Under the pieces are notes generated by a model. The model did no database searches and was not told where the DNA came from. It was given only the letters and a program-made list of their open reading frames with translations. A stretch of 64,000 nt of DNA, from NCBI GenBank assembly GCA_963169645.1, contig CAUJCO010000014.1, positions 5,001-69,000 on the forward strand, in the 5' to 3' direction. Positions 56,185 through 64,000 of the stretch are shown here, one piece after another. Each line of letters begins with the position of its first letter. The stretch's first letter is position 1. Position numbers and translations under genes: made by a program. The stretch is from Bacteroidota bacterium (GTDB lineage Bacteria; Bacteroidota; Bacteroidia; Chitinophagales; JADIYW01).

Positions 56185-57990
56185 TTACACATTTTTCATA
56201 TTCAAACTCACTACTTTTTCAGTTTTCATTAAGTAGCCTTCTTCACCCGTTTTAATCTCGGCGGCGTTTCCTTCGTCTGTATCAATATGCATCTCCAATT
56301 TAAATTTATCCGAAACGCGAATCAGTACGTTTTTAAAGGTTAATGGACGTTCTTTGTCATCTACATCTACGCTCACAACATCTTGGTCTTGCACACCAAA
56401 AATGGCAGCATCTGTTGGGTGCATGTGTATATGTCGCCATGCTACAATAACACCTTCTTTAATAGTTGTCGTTCCATTTTTCCCTTCGATAATAATGCCC
56501 GGCGAGCCGGCCGTATTGCCACTTTCACGCACCGGTGCATCCACGCCTAAAAAGAATTCATCGGTTTTAGAAATTTCCACTTGATCTTTGCTACGCAAAG
56601 GGCCAAGTATGCGCACATTCTCAATTTTATTTCTTGGTCCGATAATAGTTACAGTTTCGTTTGCAGCATATTGTCCGGGTTGCGACAAAGGTTTGTATGG
56701 TGTTAACTCATAATCTTTTCCATATAAGATATCCAAGGTTTCTCTGCATAAATGTACATGTCTCGCAGAGATGGCAATCGGAATTTTTGGAATACAGTTT
56801 ACTTTATTTTTCTCTAATACAATCTTTTGAGCTTCTAATGCGATGGCAAATTGTTCATCGGTTTTGATGGCTAATATTTTAACACGTGCATTTTCATCCG
56901 ATATATTTGACACATCCTTTTCATTCGTTAATTTGGTTGATTTATTTTTATCATCATCCAGCGTAATGCCTAAAAAATCTAATCGTTGGCAAACTCTATT
57001 TCTAATTTCTACGCTATTTTCGCCTATGCCACCGGTAAACACCAGCACATCAATACCACCCATTAAAGCTGCGTATGCACCAATGTATTTTGTAAGTCGA
57101 TGCGTGAATACTTGTATGGCGGTTCGGGCATCTTCATTGCCTTCGCTGGCTTTTTGTAAAATATCGCGCATATCATTACTTAAACCACTTAATCCGGCCA
57201 ATCCAGATTTTTTATTTAAGAAATCTTCTGTTTGTTGCGTACTCCAATTTTCTTTGTTTTGTAAAAAAGAAACGATACCGGCATCAATATCTCCACTTCG
57301 AGTGCCCATTACCAAACCTTCCATTGGTGTCATTCCCATTGATGTTTCGATGCTTCGTCCAAATTCAATAGCACAAGCACTTGCACCATTTCCAAGATGG
57401 CAAGACACAATTCGCAAGTGCTTTATATCTTGTTTTAAATATGTTCCTACACGTTCTGCAATATATTTATGGCTAGTGCCATGAAAACCATACCGTTTTA
57501 TGTTATATTTTTTAATAAGTTCTTTATCTATTGCATATTGTTTTGCCCTATTCGGCAATGTTTGATGGAATGCTGTATCAAAAACAGCGATATTATGCAC
57601 ACCTTCAAATACTTCTTGTGCTTTTCGAATACCTAATAGATTTGCCGGATTATGCAAAGGTGCTAATGCACACAATTCTTCAATAGCTTGTTCTACTACT
57701 GCATCTATCAATATAGGCTGACTATAATAATCGCCACCATGCACCACACGATGTCCAATACCTTCAATTATTTTACCTTCTAAGCGTTGTTTAATTTGCT
57801 CTAAACAAAAAAGCAAAATTGCATCTAACTCTAATTTATTGTTATAAGCAACGGATTCATTATTTATTTGGATAATTGGAGTGAGTGGTAATCGTTCTGC
57901 ATCTAACTCTATAACTGTTTTTTTATTTATAGTATCAATAACATCTGCTTTAAGCGATGAGCTTCCACAATTAATAACTAAAATATACAT
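56185..57990 (-). CDS. Acetate kinase-PduL phosphotransacylase fusion
   Basis: A 601-aa bifunctional protein. Residues 1 to about 395 are a complete acetate kinase: N7 (NCGSSSLK), R81 (GHRVVHGG), D138 (VFDTAFHQ), H170 (YGFHGTSHKYI), R231 (GTRSGDIDAG) and GGIGENS. Residues about 402-601 are a PduL/PTAC-type phosphate acyltransferase: ARHVHL (H411, H413), GPLRSKDQVEIS, RHIHMHPTDA (H520, H522, H524) and HIDTDEGNAAE. The first would make acetate and ATP from acetyl phosphate; the second would make acetyl phosphate from acetyl-CoA. No stop or linker gap separates them. No microcompartment genes lie nearby. Confidence 0.94.
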   Translation of the reverse strand: MYILVINCGSSSLKADVIDTINKKTVIELDAERLPLTPIIQINNESVAYNNKLELDAILLFCLEQIKQRLEGKIIEGIGHRVVHGGDYYSQPILIDAVVEQAIEELCALAPLHNPANLLGIRKAQEVFEGVHNIAVFDTAFHQTLPNRAKQYAIDKELIKKYNIKRYGFHGTSHKYIAERVGTYLKQDIKHLRIVSCHLGNGASACAIEFGRSIETSMGMTPMEGLVMGTRSGDIDAGIVSFLQNKENWSTQQTEDFLNKKSGLAGLSGLSNDMRDILQKASEGNEDARTAIQVFTHRLTKYIGAYAALMGGIDVLVFTGGIGENSVEIRNRVCQRLDFLGITLDDDKNKSTKLTNEKDVSNISDENARVKILAIKTDEQFAIALEAQKIVLEKNKVNCIPKIPIAISARHVHLCRETLDILYGKDYELTPYKPLSQPGQYAANETVTIIGPRNKIENVRILGPLRSKDQVEISKTDEFFLGVDAPVRESGNTAGSPGIIIEGKNGTTTIKEGVIVAWRHIHMHPTDAAIFGVQDQDVVSVDVDDKERPLTFKNVLIRVSDKFKLEMHIDTDEGNAAEIKTGEEGYLMKTEKVVSLNMKNV

Positions 57991-58089
57991 GAATATTTTT
58001 TTTAAGGAGTGAAGATAAGGAAATATAAAAACTTAACTATTCGCTTTTTTTAAGTAATTATTTTTACCTTAATAGTACAAACTTTTTTT

Positions 58090-60171
58090 ATGGATAAAAT
58101 ACTTTTACTTTTCTTGTTCTCAATTATTGCAAATATTGTTTGTGCTACTGCAATCAATCCAAAAAATATCAAAATTATACGAGATAAATATGGTGTACCG
58201 CATATTTATGGCAATACAGATGAAGAAGTTGCTTATGGGTTAGCGTGGGCAACAGCGGAAGATGATTTTAAAAGTATGCAAGAAAATTTTCTTACCGCAC
58301 GCGGGCGTTTAGCCGAAGTAAAAGGAAAAGATGGTGCCATTATGGACTTTTTGTGTGCTGTATTAGGTGCGCGTGAATCGGTAGAAAAATTATACGATAC
58401 CAGCTACTCTCCGAAATTTAAGAGTATGCTGTCTGCTTATGTGCAAGCAGTAAATAAATACGCAAAAATGCATCCGGAAAAAGTATGGATTCAAGATGCA
58501 TTTCCGGTTACTGAAAAAGATGTAATAGTTGGATATGCTGTCGGGTTGGCTTTAATGACAAATGTACCGTTTGCCATCATGAAAATATCGAACGGAACAA
58601 TAGAAAACAAACTTTTGCGCACACCAAAAGGCAGCAATGCCTTTGCTGTAAATGGTAGTAAAACTATAGATGGAAATACGTATTTAGGCATCAATTCACA
58701 TCAACCCTTAGAAGGACCGTATTCGTGGTACGAAGCACACTTGCATTCCAATGAAGGATGGAACATTTTAGGTGGCACTTTTCCGGGTGGTGTTACAATT
58801 TTTCATGGAGCTAATGAACATTTAGGATGGGCTCATACCGTAAGTTTTGCCGACCATGATGATGTATATAAATTAGAAATGCATCCAACAAAAAAACTAA
58901 CCTATAAGATGGATGGGAAATGGCTCACTTTAAAAGAAAAAAAAGTGAAAATGTGGGTGAAGATATTTTGGATTATCAAAATTCCTATTACAAAAAAATA
59001 CTACGAAAGTGTTTATGGACCAACATTAGAAAACGATGGAAATTACTATGCACTCCGTTTCCCTTCTGCCTTTGACATCAGAGGTGCTGAACAATGGTAT
59101 CACATGAATAAAGCCAACAACTTCAACGAATTCCAAACGGCCTTAAAACAGATGGCTTTGCCCGGCATGAATATCGTATATGCAGACAAAGACAACAATA
59201 TAATGTATTTGGATAATGGGCAATTTCCTAAGCGAAATAGAAGCTATGACTGGTGGCATGTATTGCCCGGAAATACCGCTACTACACTTTGGAACGCAAA
59301 TGATAATTATCCGTATGATAGTTTATTAAAAGTAATTAACCCAAAATGTGGTTATGTATTTAATAACAATAATACGCCATTTAATTGCACTGCAAAAGCA
59401 GACAATGTAAATCCAAATACTCAACCTTTAAAGGACTTCTATTTTGCTTATAACGATAATAGAGCATTGCGAACAAGCTATTTGTTTGCATCCAAAGGTA
59501 AAATATCGTACGATGAATTTAAAGCAATCAAATACGACCAAACATTTATGCAGCCGGCCTACAACTATGCAATGATAAACATTGAAGATATTCTAAAATT
59601 AGATGCAAAAAAATATCCGCATCTTCAAGAAGGTATCGACGTATTAAAAAAATGGAATCGTAAAGCTGATGTAAACAACCAACAAGCCGCCATGGTAGCA
59701 CTTATTGTGAAAAACATTATTGATAAAATAATTGAAGAAGGTCATTTTCCTGCAGTACAAACACGAATTAAAGAATGGTTTTTGGTGCAATGTGTTGAAG
59801 ATGCTCAATCGCATTTAAAAAAACATTTTGGCAAATTAGAAATTCCATTAGGTGATTTGCAGAAATTAGTTCGTGGCAAAAAAGAATTACCAATTGGAGG
59901 TATTCCTGATGTAAATGCTACTATGTGGATTAGCAAACACAAGAATGGTACGTACAAAGCAGAAGCCGGAGAAACTTATATAGAATTGGTACAATTTACA
60001 AAAAATGGACCCATCATAGAAACCATTTCTCCGTATGGTACCAGCAATGAAGAAGGCAATAAGCACTACGATGACCAGATGGAATTATTTGTGCAACAAA
60101 AATGTAAAAAAATGAGCATGAATTATGCAGAAATTTTGAAAGAAAAAGAAAGTGAATATCATCCACAATAA
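58090..60171 (+). CDS. Penicillin acylase/acylase-family Ntn hydrolase
   Basis: A 693-aa N-terminal nucleophile hydrolase with a signal peptide (ILLLFLFSIIANIVCATA), so probably periplasmic. The alpha-chain region has IKIIRDKYGVPHIYG and GLAWATAEDDF; the likely autocleavage site is before the serine of RTPKGSNAFAV, which would become the beta-chain nucleophile. GANEHLGWAHTVSFADHDDVY is another family marker. Members cleave amides such as acyl-homoserine lactones, N-acyl amino acids or beta-lactam side chains; the substrate here is unknown. It is followed after 10 bases by a methyltransferase gene. Confidence 0.87.
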   Translation: MDKILLLFLFSIIANIVCATAINPKNIKIIRDKYGVPHIYGNTDEEVAYGLAWATAEDDFKSMQENFLTARGRLAEVKGKDGAIMDFLCAVLGARESVEKLYDTSYSPKFKSMLSAYVQAVNKYAKMHPEKVWIQDAFPVTEKDVIVGYAVGLALMTNVPFAIMKISNGTIENKLLRTPKGSNAFAVNGSKTIDGNTYLGINSHQPLEGPYSWYEAHLHSNEGWNILGGTFPGGVTIFHGANEHLGWAHTVSFADHDDVYKLEMHPTKKLTYKMDGKWLTLKEKKVKMWVKIFWIIKIPITKKYYESVYGPTLENDGNYYALRFPSAFDIRGAEQWYHMNKANNFNEFQTALKQMALPGMNIVYADKDNNIMYLDNGQFPKRNRSYDWWHVLPGNTATTLWNANDNYPYDSLLKVINPKCGYVFNNNNTPFNCTAKADNVNPNTQPLKDFYFAYNDNRALRTSYLFASKGKISYDEFKAIKYDQTFMQPAYNYAMINIEDILKLDAKKYPHLQEGIDVLKKWNRKADVNNQQAAMVALIVKNIIDKIIEEGHFPAVQTRIKEWFLVQCVEDAQSHLKKHFGKLEIPLGDLQKLVRGKKELPIGGIPDVNATMWISKHKNGTYKAEAGETYIELVQFTKNGPIIETISPYGTSNEEGNKHYDDQMELFVQQKCKKMSMNYAEILKEKESEYHPQ

Positions 60172-60181
60172 ATAAAATATT

Positions 60182-61003
60182 ATGGCAGAGAAAATAAAAA
60201 TAAAATTAGGTCGAGTACAAGAAACACTGTTGTTACCACTCGTCTCACGTGCAAAAGAAACACGCTATAAACATCCATTTTTAAATGATGTAAAATCATT
60301 CGAGTTATATCAACAATTAGACATCGACAAAAGAAGAATCGTTCGAAACCTTTCTGATATCGGTATTCAAGGTTTATGTTATCGAGCTTATAAAATGGAT
60401 GAAGCGATAAAAGCATTTTTGAAAAAACATCCGAATGGAAAAATAGTAGATATTGGTGCCGGACTAGATACTACTTATTATAGATGCGACAATGGCACTG
60501 CCTTATGGTATGATTTAGATATGCCGGATTCTATGGCATTACGCAAACAACTATTGCCTATTCCCAACCAACGCGTAACTTATATTTCTAAATCGATGTT
60601 TGATTATTCTTGGATAGATGACATTGGCGATATTTCCAATGGTTTATTTATTACTATTCCGGGTGTGTTGCCTTATTTTAAAGAAGCAGAAGTAAAAGAA
60701 TTTTTAACCAACATTGCACCCAAATTAAAAGGTGCAGAAATTATGTTTGATGTTATTTCTCATTTTGGTCGTTTCTTTGTAGATATACGCATAAAAGCTG
60801 CCGGAATGAAAGATGCACATCTTGAATGGGGCATTTTAAATCCGGCTACCATTACAAATTGGAGCGAACATATAGAATTAGTAAGAACGATCCAATTTTT
60901 TCAAGGTATAAAGAAATCGAATCAAAGAGTTAGCACACGAATAGCAATGCGTATCAATAAGTTCTTTAATATGACACAGTTGTTTCATTTAAAGTTTGTA
61001 TAA
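60182..61003 (+). CDS. LCMT/PPM1-like SAM-dependent methyltransferase
   Basis: A 273-aa protein of the leucine carboxyl methyltransferase-like family (PF04072). Key segments are GIQGLCYRAYKMDEAIKAFL, KIVDIGAGLDTTYYR and WYDLDMP, followed by the GLFITIPGVLPYF motif. In bacteria such proteins O-methylate small molecules or polyketides; no biosynthetic cluster is seen here. It starts 10 bases after the acylase gene, so they are probably cotranscribed. It ends at a bidirectional terminator. Confidence 0.84.
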   Translation: MAEKIKIKLGRVQETLLLPLVSRAKETRYKHPFLNDVKSFELYQQLDIDKRRIVRNLSDIGIQGLCYRAYKMDEAIKAFLKKHPNGKIVDIGAGLDTTYYRCDNGTALWYDLDMPDSMALRKQLLPIPNQRVTYISKSMFDYSWIDDIGDISNGLFITIPGVLPYFKEAEVKEFLTNIAPKLKGAEIMFDVISHFGRFFVDIRIKAAGMKDAHLEWGILNPATITNWSEHIELVRTIQFFQGIKKSNQRVSTRIAMRINKFFNMTQLFHLKFV

Positions 61004-61020
61004 TGGATATTTAGTAAACA

Positions 61021-61053
61021 AAAAAAGAGGCATCCAAAGGATGCCTCTTTTTA
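61021..61053. terminator. Bidirectional terminator
   Basis: A 15-bp perfect stem with an AAA loop is flanked by A and T tracts. It separates the methyltransferase gene from the converging outer-membrane protein gene. Confidence 0.92.
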
Positions 61054-61072
61054 TATCTATATAACAAAATAC

Positions 61073-62212
61073 TTATTTATTTTTCTTTTTGATTTGATCA
61101 AAATTCATTCTTAAACCAAGATTAAAATACAAGGTAGATGCGTTGAATTTTTGTCCCGGTTCATCCATCGGTTTGTCAAAATCTACTTGTGGTTTATTCG
61201 GATCTAAATCTAACAATTCTTTGTATCCATAACGTGCTGTATTCGATTCTTCCGTAATCTCATTTCTATATACGTAATGTGTCAAAAATTTAGGGGCTTC
61301 AGAAGCATTCGCAATATTTAATGGTAAACCACCTGCCGGTACTAATAAGTCTAACAAGAAGTTAGCCGGAACACCTAATACTTTTAAAGTAGTAGTTTGT
61401 TTGTATTCTTCGAATACCGTTTCTTTCAAACGAATTGTGTATGCTTGCACACGCATTTCTGCGAACATCGTCAACATCTTATTTAATTTCACATCAAAAC
61501 CGATAGAAGCACTCGCGCCAATTGTTGGATGAAATTCTGTTTTTGCCTTTCCTTCTATTTCAATTTGAAGTTCTAATAAATCTTTGATGTGGATTGGAAT
61601 AACAGGGAAACCGTTTAATGTTTCTAACACACGGCCTTGTTTATCATTAATATAAGCACGAGAAAAGCAATTTCCAAAAATAGGTGCAACCACACCTGCT
61701 CTACCGGTAACACCAAAGCGTTTACCGTTGTCCCAGTGCATTACTAAATGTGGTGATACATAAATACCAAATGTTCCGGTTTTTTGTGTTGCATAGTAAG
61801 TTTCCAAATCGATTTCTGCAACTAAGCGTTCCGGATGCCAACCAAATGTATGCAATACGTCTATACCAATGTATTTATTGAACATGTGTCCCCAACCAAA
61901 GTTGAATGCAAAGCCACCGCCATTGGTTCCAAATAATGGGCGAACTTCTAACTCAGTTCCGTGTTGATACCAATATTTATCGCCAACTTCTTTTAATGGA
62001 GAACGTCTGTTGGTAGATAAAAACGGGATCCCATATCCACCGCTTACGTTAATATACCAACCTTTTCCTTCCGGTCTTGGTTTGTCACTTTTTTTTGATT
62101 TTTTTGATTTTGCCATCGGGTTGAAAGTAATTCCTGAGGTCGAAATATGCTCGTTGGCAAATAATCCAATTGACGACAAGGCGAGTAACCCTGATAGTAT
62201 CAATTTCTTCAT
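61073..62212 (-). CDS. Outer-membrane beta-barrel protein, unknown
   Basis: A 379-aa protein with a signal peptide (LSGLLALSSIGLFANE). After a short lysine-rich linker, the mature part alternates aromatic strands (GWYINVSGGYGIPF, GGGFAFNFGWGHMFNKYIGIDV, TGTFGIYVSPHLVMHW, RFGVTGRAGVVAP) with turns, and ends STLYFNLGLRMNF before KKKNK; this is the look of an outer-membrane barrel. The function is unknown. It stands alone with a strong terminator shared with the opposite strand. Confidence 0.75.
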   Translation of the reverse strand: MKKLILSGLLALSSIGLFANEHISTSGITFNPMAKSKKSKKSDKPRPEGKGWYINVSGGYGIPFLSTNRRSPLKEVGDKYWYQHGTELEVRPLFGTNGGGFAFNFGWGHMFNKYIGIDVLHTFGWHPERLVAEIDLETYYATQKTGTFGIYVSPHLVMHWDNGKRFGVTGRAGVVAPIFGNCFSRAYINDKQGRVLETLNGFPVIPIHIKDLLELQIEIEGKAKTEFHPTIGASASIGFDVKLNKMLTMFAEMRVQAYTIRLKETVFEEYKQTTTLKVLGVPANFLLDLLVPAGGLPLNIANASEAPKFLTHYVYRNEITEESNTARYGYKELLDLDPNKPQVDFDKPMDEPGQKFNASTLYFNLGLRMNFDQIKKKNK

Positions 62213-62348
62213 AATGGTTCGTTTACGTGTTATTTGGTTATTAAAATGAACTTAAAAAAAATACAGCAACGTTAGATACTGTATTCATTTCATAATATTA
62301 CGAATAAAAAACTTAAATAAAAAATAATAGACACATTTTTTTCACATA

Positions 62349-63674
62349 TTAAGCTCCTATCATACTTCCACCACAAGCACGTATGCATTGACCATTAATT
62401 CCATCTGAAAGTGGTGATGCTAAGAACCCAATTAACTCTGCGATATCTTCCGGAACACCACCTTGTTTTAACGTAGATAAACGTCTTCCACCTTCTTTAA
62501 TAAAGAATGGTAAATTTTCTGTCATTTTTGTTTCGATAAATCCAGGAGCAACGGCATTAGCATAAATATTTTTATTGGTTGCAGCAACGGCTTGCGTAAA
62601 TCCAATAACACCGGATTTAGTTAATGAATAATTTGTTTGTCCCACATTTCCGGCAATACCTGAAATAGAAGATAAACTTACCACTTTGGCATTTTTGGAA
62701 AAACCTTTTTGTGCAAATATATCTGTCAAGTTTATCACTGCTTTTAGGTTTACATTCAGAACGGCACGCCATTGGTCAATACTCATTTTTGCGATAGTTT
62801 TATCGCGGGTGATACCGGCATTATTTACTAAAATATCCAATTTCCCATACGTGCTAATTACGTAATTTTGTAATTCTTGTGCTGCACCATCTTTTGTAAT
62901 ATCTACTAATTTAGCTTCGCCTTCAATTTCTTTTGCTAACGCTTGTGCATCTTCACTCGCCTGAGGTACATCTACAATAATAACTTTTGCACCTTCCCGA
63001 TATAATACTTTTGCGGCTGCAGCACCAATACCACGAGCACCACCTGTAACAATAGCAACTTTCCCTTTTAATAATTGCTGTTGTGATGTCAATGCTTGAC
63101 CATCTGCCGTATTTAACTCTACTACTTGGCCTGTAATAAATGGTGATTTATCACTCAAAAAGAAAGTAGCTGCATTTACAACTTCTTTCGCTTTTACATC
63201 GTCATTCGTAATTTTTAATAAATTTACGGTTACACCTTTTTTGCCACCAATTTCTTTTGATAAGGCACGAGAAAAACCATCAATAGAACGTTGAACAGCA
63301 AAACTGGTGATACTTTCTGTGTCGATTTTTGATACCAAAACAATACGACCATTTGCTGCAATTTTATTAACGGTATTTTTTACTGAAGTAAATAAATCTT
63401 CTAAATCTTCGATAGATTGCATTCCAATGCAACTCACCACTAATCCATCAATAGCTGAATCATAAATTGTAGCAGCATCCGATTTTGCATGTAATAACTG
63501 TTGTATTTCGTGTGAGAAATCAGACTCTTTTCCGGCTACTGCAATTTTTTTATTTTGAAGTTCCGCATCAGAAAAAGCCTGTCCGTTTCTTTTCAAAATT
63601 GGTGGTACAGGTACCGGAATATTCAAAGTTTTTAATACTTGTCTTAACGAGCTATTTTGTAAGTAATCGTTCAT
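62349..63674 (-). CDS. Two-domain 3-oxoacyl-ACP reductase (FabG4-like)
   Basis: A 441-aa short-chain dehydrogenase. The N-terminal ~190 residues are a degenerate Rossmann domain without a clear glycine loop. The C-terminal domain is a complete SDR: GGARGIGAAAA cofactor loop, NNAGITRD, the catalytic S in LSSISGIAG, and YSLTK with Y and K, then NAVAPGFIETKM. This matches the high-molecular-weight FabG4 type, which reduces 3-oxoacyl chains. The C-terminal IDGINGQCIRACGGSMIGA fits. It may serve fatty-acid metabolism. Confidence 0.91.
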   Translation of the reverse strand: MNDYLQNSSLRQVLKTLNIPVPVPPILKRNGQAFSDAELQNKKIAVAGKESDFSHEIQQLLHAKSDAATIYDSAIDGLVVSCIGMQSIEDLEDLFTSVKNTVNKIAANGRIVLVSKIDTESITSFAVQRSIDGFSRALSKEIGGKKGVTVNLLKITNDDVKAKEVVNAATFFLSDKSPFITGQVVELNTADGQALTSQQQLLKGKVAIVTGGARGIGAAAAKVLYREGAKVIIVDVPQASEDAQALAKEIEGEAKLVDITKDGAAQELQNYVISTYGKLDILVNNAGITRDKTIAKMSIDQWRAVLNVNLKAVINLTDIFAQKGFSKNAKVVSLSSISGIAGNVGQTNYSLTKSGVIGFTQAVAATNKNIYANAVAPGFIETKMTENLPFFIKEGGRRLSTLKQGGVPEDIAELIGFLASPLSDGINGQCIRACGGSMIGA

Positions 63675-63863
63675 TTTTATTATTTTTTAAATTGGATAAA
63701 TTAATATGTAAACATACGAAAATACCGATTGATAATTGCTGAAATTATGATACAGCACCCATTTCTTAACGATTGAATAAAATTTAACAAAAATTCAATG
63801 CATGCATTTATTTTTTATTCTGTATTATGTACTTTTTGATACTTTATTTTATATTTTTAATGC

Positions 63864-64000
63864 ATGGATTTATTTCAGCAGACAGCCGACAAAATGGTGT
63901 TGTATCATTTGCGTACTTCATGGTTAAATTTATCAAAAGCATTTAACGATAAAGCATCTCAATACAACGGTACAATTTCAATGGCATTTATTCTAATGGC
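63864..64000 (+). CDS. MarR-type regulator, partial at window end
   Basis: The first 45 codons of a gene that runs off the window. The translation MDLFQQTADKMVLYHLRTSW, followed by NLSKAFNDKASQYNGTISMAFILM, resembles the N-terminal dimerisation helices of MarR-family regulators of this phylum. The helix-turn-helix lies beyond the edge, so the call rests on the start alone. It is divergent from the FabG4-like gene, with about 190 gene-free bases between. Confidence 0.6.
   Translation, partial: MDLFQQTADKMVLYHLRTSWLNLSKAFNDKASQYNGTISMAFILM

Noticed and set aside
56843..57484. Long plus-strand frame opposite the acetate kinase domain
   Set aside because: Its peptide has no family match, while the minus strand encodes every acetate kinase motif.

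Overview
This window is chromosomal DNA of a member of the Bacteroidota. The base composition is low in GC. Start sites lack purine-rich ribosome-binding sites. Promoter-like sites fit the TTG-N20-TAnnTTTG pattern of this phylum, and SCKK-type lipoproteins, a type IX secretion C-terminal domain, a LytS/LytTR pair with a propeller sensor, and an M13 peptidase are present. The gene set resembles Chitinophagales/Sphingobacteriales-like lineages, but I cannot fix the order from sequence alone. Most genes are housekeeping and lie on the minus strand in short operons.

Layout. 0-5.4 kb: serC, two tandem PKD lipoproteins, a DUF1569 protein, two lipoproteins (one a lipase-like hydrolase) and a small secreted protein. 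5.4-14 kb (minus): a ThiF/MoeB-rhodanese protein, pyrF, a Nfu/Mrp Fe-S pair, an M23 peptidase, a fatty acid hydroxylase-family membrane protein, a DivIC-like protein, enolase and a methyltransferase. 14-20.5 kb: a small conserved protein, a protein with a histone-H1-like tail, a cation/proton antiporter, an acyl-CoA dehydrogenase, an FKBP isomerase and superoxide dismutase. 20.5-23.1 kb: an accessory patch with an XRE regulator, a broken T9SS-sorted surface protein and an FkbM methyltransferase. 23.1-29.5 kb: the proteostasis block tRNA-Leu, tig, clpP, clpX on the minus strand, then an OmpH-like protein and rel on the plus strand. 29.6-36.6 kb: the LytS-like sensor and its LytTR regulator, pyrD, a paralogous secreted pair and a small XRE regulator. 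36.6-45.3 kb: rarA, kdsA, a PD40-OmpA protein, queE, pckA and rpsA. 45.4-49.9 kb: lptF/G, a four-helix-bundle gene between inverted repeats, tgt, a glycosyltransferase and an ECF sigma factor. 49.9-64 kb: a large FAD/Fe-S oxidoreductase, a small secreted protein, an M13 peptidase, an acetate kinase-PduL fusion, a penicillin acylase homologue, a methyltransferase, an outer-membrane protein, a two-domain FabG and the start of a MarR regulator.

Functional links. queE and tgt both serve queuosine synthesis. pyrF and pyrD both serve UMP synthesis. The trigger factor, ClpP and ClpX handle nascent and damaged proteins, and a separate FKBP gene lies 6 kb away. The AckA-PduL fusion would turn acetyl-CoA into acetate plus ATP on one chain.

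Most notable observations: (1) the acetate kinase fused to a PduL-type phosphotransacylase; (2) a four-helix-bundle gene bracketed by inverted heptamer repeats and wedged between tgt and lptF/G; (3) a trigger factor with the PPIase domain cleanly missing; (4) a T9SS surface-protein gene with a one-base frameshift and a stop that clips the sorting signal; (5) a Tgt with all four zinc ligands replaced; (6) short-period repeats that repeatedly begin at or next to stop codons.
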